Part shown: in pieces, positions 43,160 through 45,011 of the stretch
Numbering within the stretch: position 1 is the stretch's first letter
How the letters are laid out: the number at the start of each line of letters is the position of its first letter
Source: a virus
Virus record (IMG/VR): IMGVR_UViG_3300025921_000034
Span: 1 to 45,011 of that record
Length of the DNA stretch: 45,011 bases
Reading direction: 5' to 3' (one strand)
The notes under the pieces: model-generated
Told to the model about the DNA's origin: nothing
Databases searched by the model: none
The model's input: only the letters and a program-made list of their open reading frames with translations
Made by a program: the position numbers and the translations under genes

Positions 43160-44298
43160 TCGTCTCCTGAGGGTAGCATCGGCGCCAGGGCTGGCTGAAC
43201 GAGCGGGATGTCGAGCGTCGCGACCGCGGCGTGCTGCGCGAAGCCCTGGGCAAGGTGAGCGTAGCGCTCGGTCTGCCGCACCGAGGCGTGGCCGAGCAGC
43301 TCCGCGATCGCGGACAGCGCCACGCCGCGCATGACGAGCCAGCTCGCGTACGTGTGGCGGAGCGTGTGCCAGGTGACCTCGTCATCGAGCCCCGCGGCTT
43401 TCGCGATCCGCCCCATCGCCGTGGCGCAGTTGCTCTCGCTCCGCGTGGTGTAGCGGGCGCGCCCGCGCCATGACGGCGACCCTGGAAAGACCCAGTGCTG
43501 CGACTTCTTCCGCGCCGCCTGAGCAAACCAGGGCGCCAGCGCGGCTCTCGCGTCCGGCGTGAGCGGCACGAGTCGAGGCCGGTTGCCCTTCGGCGAGTTC
43601 GGGTCCATGTCGGGACGCCCTGGGTCGGTGCGTCGCACGTTGATCAGCGCGCGGTCCCAGTCGACATCGCCCCACTGCAGGCCGCGGAGCTCGCCGATGC
43701 GGAGCCCGGTCCGCAGGCCGATCAGGACCATCGTGTACCAGTCGAGCGCATCCGACCGCTGGTGCTCCTTCGAGGACTCGAGCAGCGCCAGGGCCTCGGG
43801 CTCGCTGAGGAACCGCGGGTGGTCCTTCGGGACCTTCATCAACTTGACCTTCGGCACGCTGTCGAGGATCTCGAGCTCGGTCGCAGCGTAGGACAGGATC
43901 CGGACCGCGACGCCGAGGCGCGTGTTGACGGTACGCGGCTCGGCGCGGCCGGCGATCCAGGTCATCTTCAACTCCTCGAGCTCGGCTCGACGCATTTCGT
44001 CGAGCCGAAGCTTGCCGACGTGGGGCTCGATGTGCAGGCGGCAGATCGTCTCGTGGAGCTCGTACGTCAGCGGCTTCGTGTGCACTCGCTGGTACTCCAG
44101 GAACCGCTTGAGGAAGTCCTTGACCGTCGGCATCACGCCGGTGAACCGACGGGACATCAGGTTGTCGAGGCGGTCGCGCTCGAGCTGCTGCGCGGCCTTC
44201 TTCGTGTTCGCGCCCTTCGGCGATGACCCGCTGTAACGCTTGCCCTTGAAGGCGAAGCGGTAGCGCCAGCGGCCGGACGGATCTTCGAACGCAGGCAT
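43156..44298 (-). CDS. int: Tyrosine integrase, 380 aa
   Basis: The ATG at 44298 gives MPAFEDPSGRWRYRFAFKGK, an arm-type N-terminal domain. A core-binding SAM-like domain follows (DFLKRFLEYQRVHTKPLTYE). The catalytic domain has GLRTGLRIGELRGLQWGDVD for the first Arg, WHTLRHTYASWLV for His-x-x-Arg, ELLGHASVRQTERYAHL for the second His, and Tyr as nucleophile. All motifs are in place, so it should be active. The start overlaps the upstream stop (ATGA). Integration and excision at attP probably use it together with the excisionase-like protein at 3137-3382. Confidence 0.93.
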   Translation of the reverse strand: MPAFEDPSGRWRYRFAFKGKRYSGSSPKGANTKKAAQQLERDRLDNLMSRRFTGVMPTVKDFLKRFLEYQRVHTKPLTYELHETICRLHIEPHVGKLRLDEMRRAELEELKMTWIAGRAEPRTVNTRLGVAVRILSYAATELEILDSVPKVKLMKVPKDHPRFLSEPEALALLESSKEHQRSDALDWYTMVLIGLRTGLRIGELRGLQWGDVDWDRALINVRRTDPGRPDMDPNSPKGNRPRLVPLTPDARAALAPWFAQAARKKSQHWVFPGSPSWRGRARYTTRSESNCATAMGRIAKAAGLDDEVTWHTLRHTYASWLVMRGVALSAIAELLGHASVRQTERYAHLAQGFAQHAAVATLDIPLVQPALAPMLPSGDE

Positions 44299-44669
44299 CA
44301 GCGGGACTCCTTGTGGACCGCACGGCAGGACTCGCAGCGCCTGTAGCGCTCGCCGGTCCGTGGGTTGATCAGCGGCTCAGCGTGCGCCTCCCCGTACTCG
44401 TTGATGCAGCGACCGGCGGCCGTCATCTTCGAGCGGTGGCTCGCCTGGTGCTTCGCAACGCGCGCGCGGCGTGCTCTCTTCTGCTGGTAGGTCTCGACGG
44501 CCGGCCCTTCCTCGCTCGGGCGGCGGCCGCGGCGCGGATACCCGAGCAGGTCTAGACGCTGGCCGACCGCTCGGTGTGTCACGCCGAGCAGCTCCGCGGC
44601 TCGCTTCGTCGACCAGGTCGAGCGGTACGCCTCGATAGCCTGGGCGTCGTCGAACTTGCGCGGCCTCAC
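44298..44669 (-). CDS. HTH/zinc-like protein, 123 aa
   Basis: The GTG at 44669 overlaps the upstream stop (GTGA); a longer frame to 44741 is less likely. Residues 5-40 form an HTH (DDAQAIEAYRSTWSTKRAAE, then LLGVTHRAVGQRLDLLGY). A basic middle follows. The C-terminal GRCINEYGEAHAEPLINPRT and RRCESCRAVHKESR give Cys and His ligands of a small zinc site. It probably binds DNA and sits directly before the integrase gene, so it may regulate integration. Confidence 0.65.
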   Translation of the reverse strand: MRPRKFDDAQAIEAYRSTWSTKRAAELLGVTHRAVGQRLDLLGYPRRGRRPSEEGPAVETYQQKRARRARVAKHQASHRSKMTAAGRCINEYGEAHAEPLINPRTGERYRRCESCRAVHKESR

Positions 44670-44983
44670 TTCGGCCTCCCAGGCTCGCCCGTGAGCCAGC
44701 TGACGCCCGCGTTGAAGCAGGCGAGGTAGTAGACGTTCCACTCGTTGCGGCGCGCCTGGATCTGGTCCCGCTCCTCACGAAGGAGCTCTATCTGCCCATC
44801 GAGAGCGGCAACAGTCGCGTCCCGCGTGGGTGAAGCTGGCTGCTGCCGCTGGTGATGTACGACAGTCTGGTAGCTCATGATCATCTGCTCGACCTTGTGC
44901 GCAGCGCCGATCAGGGCGCCATTGCTGAGGTATCGGCGCTCATCCGACGAGAGAGCGGCAATCCACCCAGGGGTCGCGATCAT
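44666..44983 (-). CDS. Helical protein, 105 aa
   Basis: The ATG at 44983 follows GGTGGAG and gives MIATPGWIAALSSDERRYLS. A helical middle (GALIGAAHKVEQMIMSYQTV) and a second helix (TVAALDGQIELLREERDQIQ) suggest a coiled coil. The end, NVYYLACFNAGVSWLTG, is aromatic. No known domain is recognised. Its start overlaps the stop of the gene that crosses the join. Confidence 0.6.
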   Translation of the reverse strand: MIATPGWIAALSSDERRYLSNGALIGAAHKVEQMIMSYQTVVHHQRQQPASPTRDATVAALDGQIELLREERDQIQARRNEWNVYYLACFNAGVSWLTGEPGRPK

Positions 44984-45011
44984 GTCTCCACCCACACGAT
45001 CCGGCGCTGGG
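44980..45011 (-). CDS. C-terminal end of the gene split by the contig ends
   Basis: Read leftward, this stretch encodes the last ten codons (RRIVWVET region) and TGA of the 62-residue protein whose start is at 173. The TGA overlaps the ATG of the 44666-44983 gene (ATGA). The join is exact when the terminal 16-base repeat is counted once. Confidence 0.75.
   Translation of the reverse strand, partial: QRRIVWVET
44996..45011. repeat. Terminal direct repeat, right copy
   Basis: These 16 bases equal bases 1-16. See the left copy: the pair is the overlap of a circular or circularly permuted genome. Confidence 0.9.

Noticed and set aside
1-45011. tRNA genes and CRISPR arrays
   Set aside because: No cloverleaf or regularly spaced repeat array was recognised by eye; the T-loop-like word near 42358 has no matching acceptor or anticodon arm.

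Overview
The window looks like one complete temperate phage genome of about 45 kb. It is strongly GC-rich by eye and codes almost without gaps. The last 16 bases repeat the first 16, and a leftward gene runs unbroken across the join (173 to 1, then 44995 to 44980). The molecule is therefore circular, or was assembled from circular or circularly permuted DNA; base 1 is arbitrary. The host is probably a myxobacterium (Myxococcota). This is inferred from two lipoprotein genes, one with a Cys-Gly-Gly start followed by an Asp-Ala-Pro rich linker typical of that phylum, and from the GC content. No tRNA, rRNA, CRISPR array or transposase was found.

Layout. (1) Lysogeny switch, 4.6-6.6 kb: a leftward HTH repressor gene (5407-5799) faces a rightward Cro-like gene (5875-6117). 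Four copies of a 17-bp operator, GGTTAGT-N3-ACTAACC and variants, lie in the two control regions (5049-5106 and 5826-5866). (2) Leftward operon, 5283 down to 1 and on through the join to 42440: 24 small genes, most with 1-8 base stop/start overlaps. They include a stand-alone receiver-domain response regulator, an excisionase-like HTH protein, mini zinc fingers, membrane micropeptides and, far downstream, a tyrosine integrase. (3) Rightward early region, 6.2-16.9 kb: a CII-like regulator, Cys-rich small proteins, an O-like replication initiator with a candidate origin inside it, a DnaC-like helicase loader, a DUF968-like HNH protein, and a large zinc-module/ParB/MT-A70 adenine methyltransferase. 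A displaced minor tail protein Z gene and an HNH endonuclease gene follow.

(4) Packaging and head, 16.9-24.4 kb: lambda-type small and large terminase, gpW, portal, a prohead protease-major capsid fusion with a strong internal start, a decoration protein and an FII-like joining protein. (5) Mu-like contractile tail, 24.4-37.9 kb: tail terminator, DUF2635, sheath, tube, a chaperone with a -1 frameshift, tape measure, gpN, gpP, gp45/V, gp47/J, fibre-like proteins, gp48 and gp46. (6) Lysis and accessory cassette, 38.3-42 kb: membrane and coiled-coil proteins, a possible holin and an amidase endolysin. A ribbon-helix-helix gene and a palindrome-rich candidate att region follow. The virion is thus a lambda-like head module on a Mu-like myovirus tail, with integrase-based rather than transposition-based lysogeny.

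The most unusual signal is a five-copy element, TTGAC-N14/15-GTGATCC, placed 10-12 bases before five late gene starts (gpW, protease-capsid, tail terminator, gp47/J and the lysis cassette). It looks like an undescribed late promoter or activator class. Also notable are the receiver-only regulator under the repressor operator, apparently leaderless control genes, paired hairpins after the capsid and sheath genes, and a zinc-finger gene nested in another frame.
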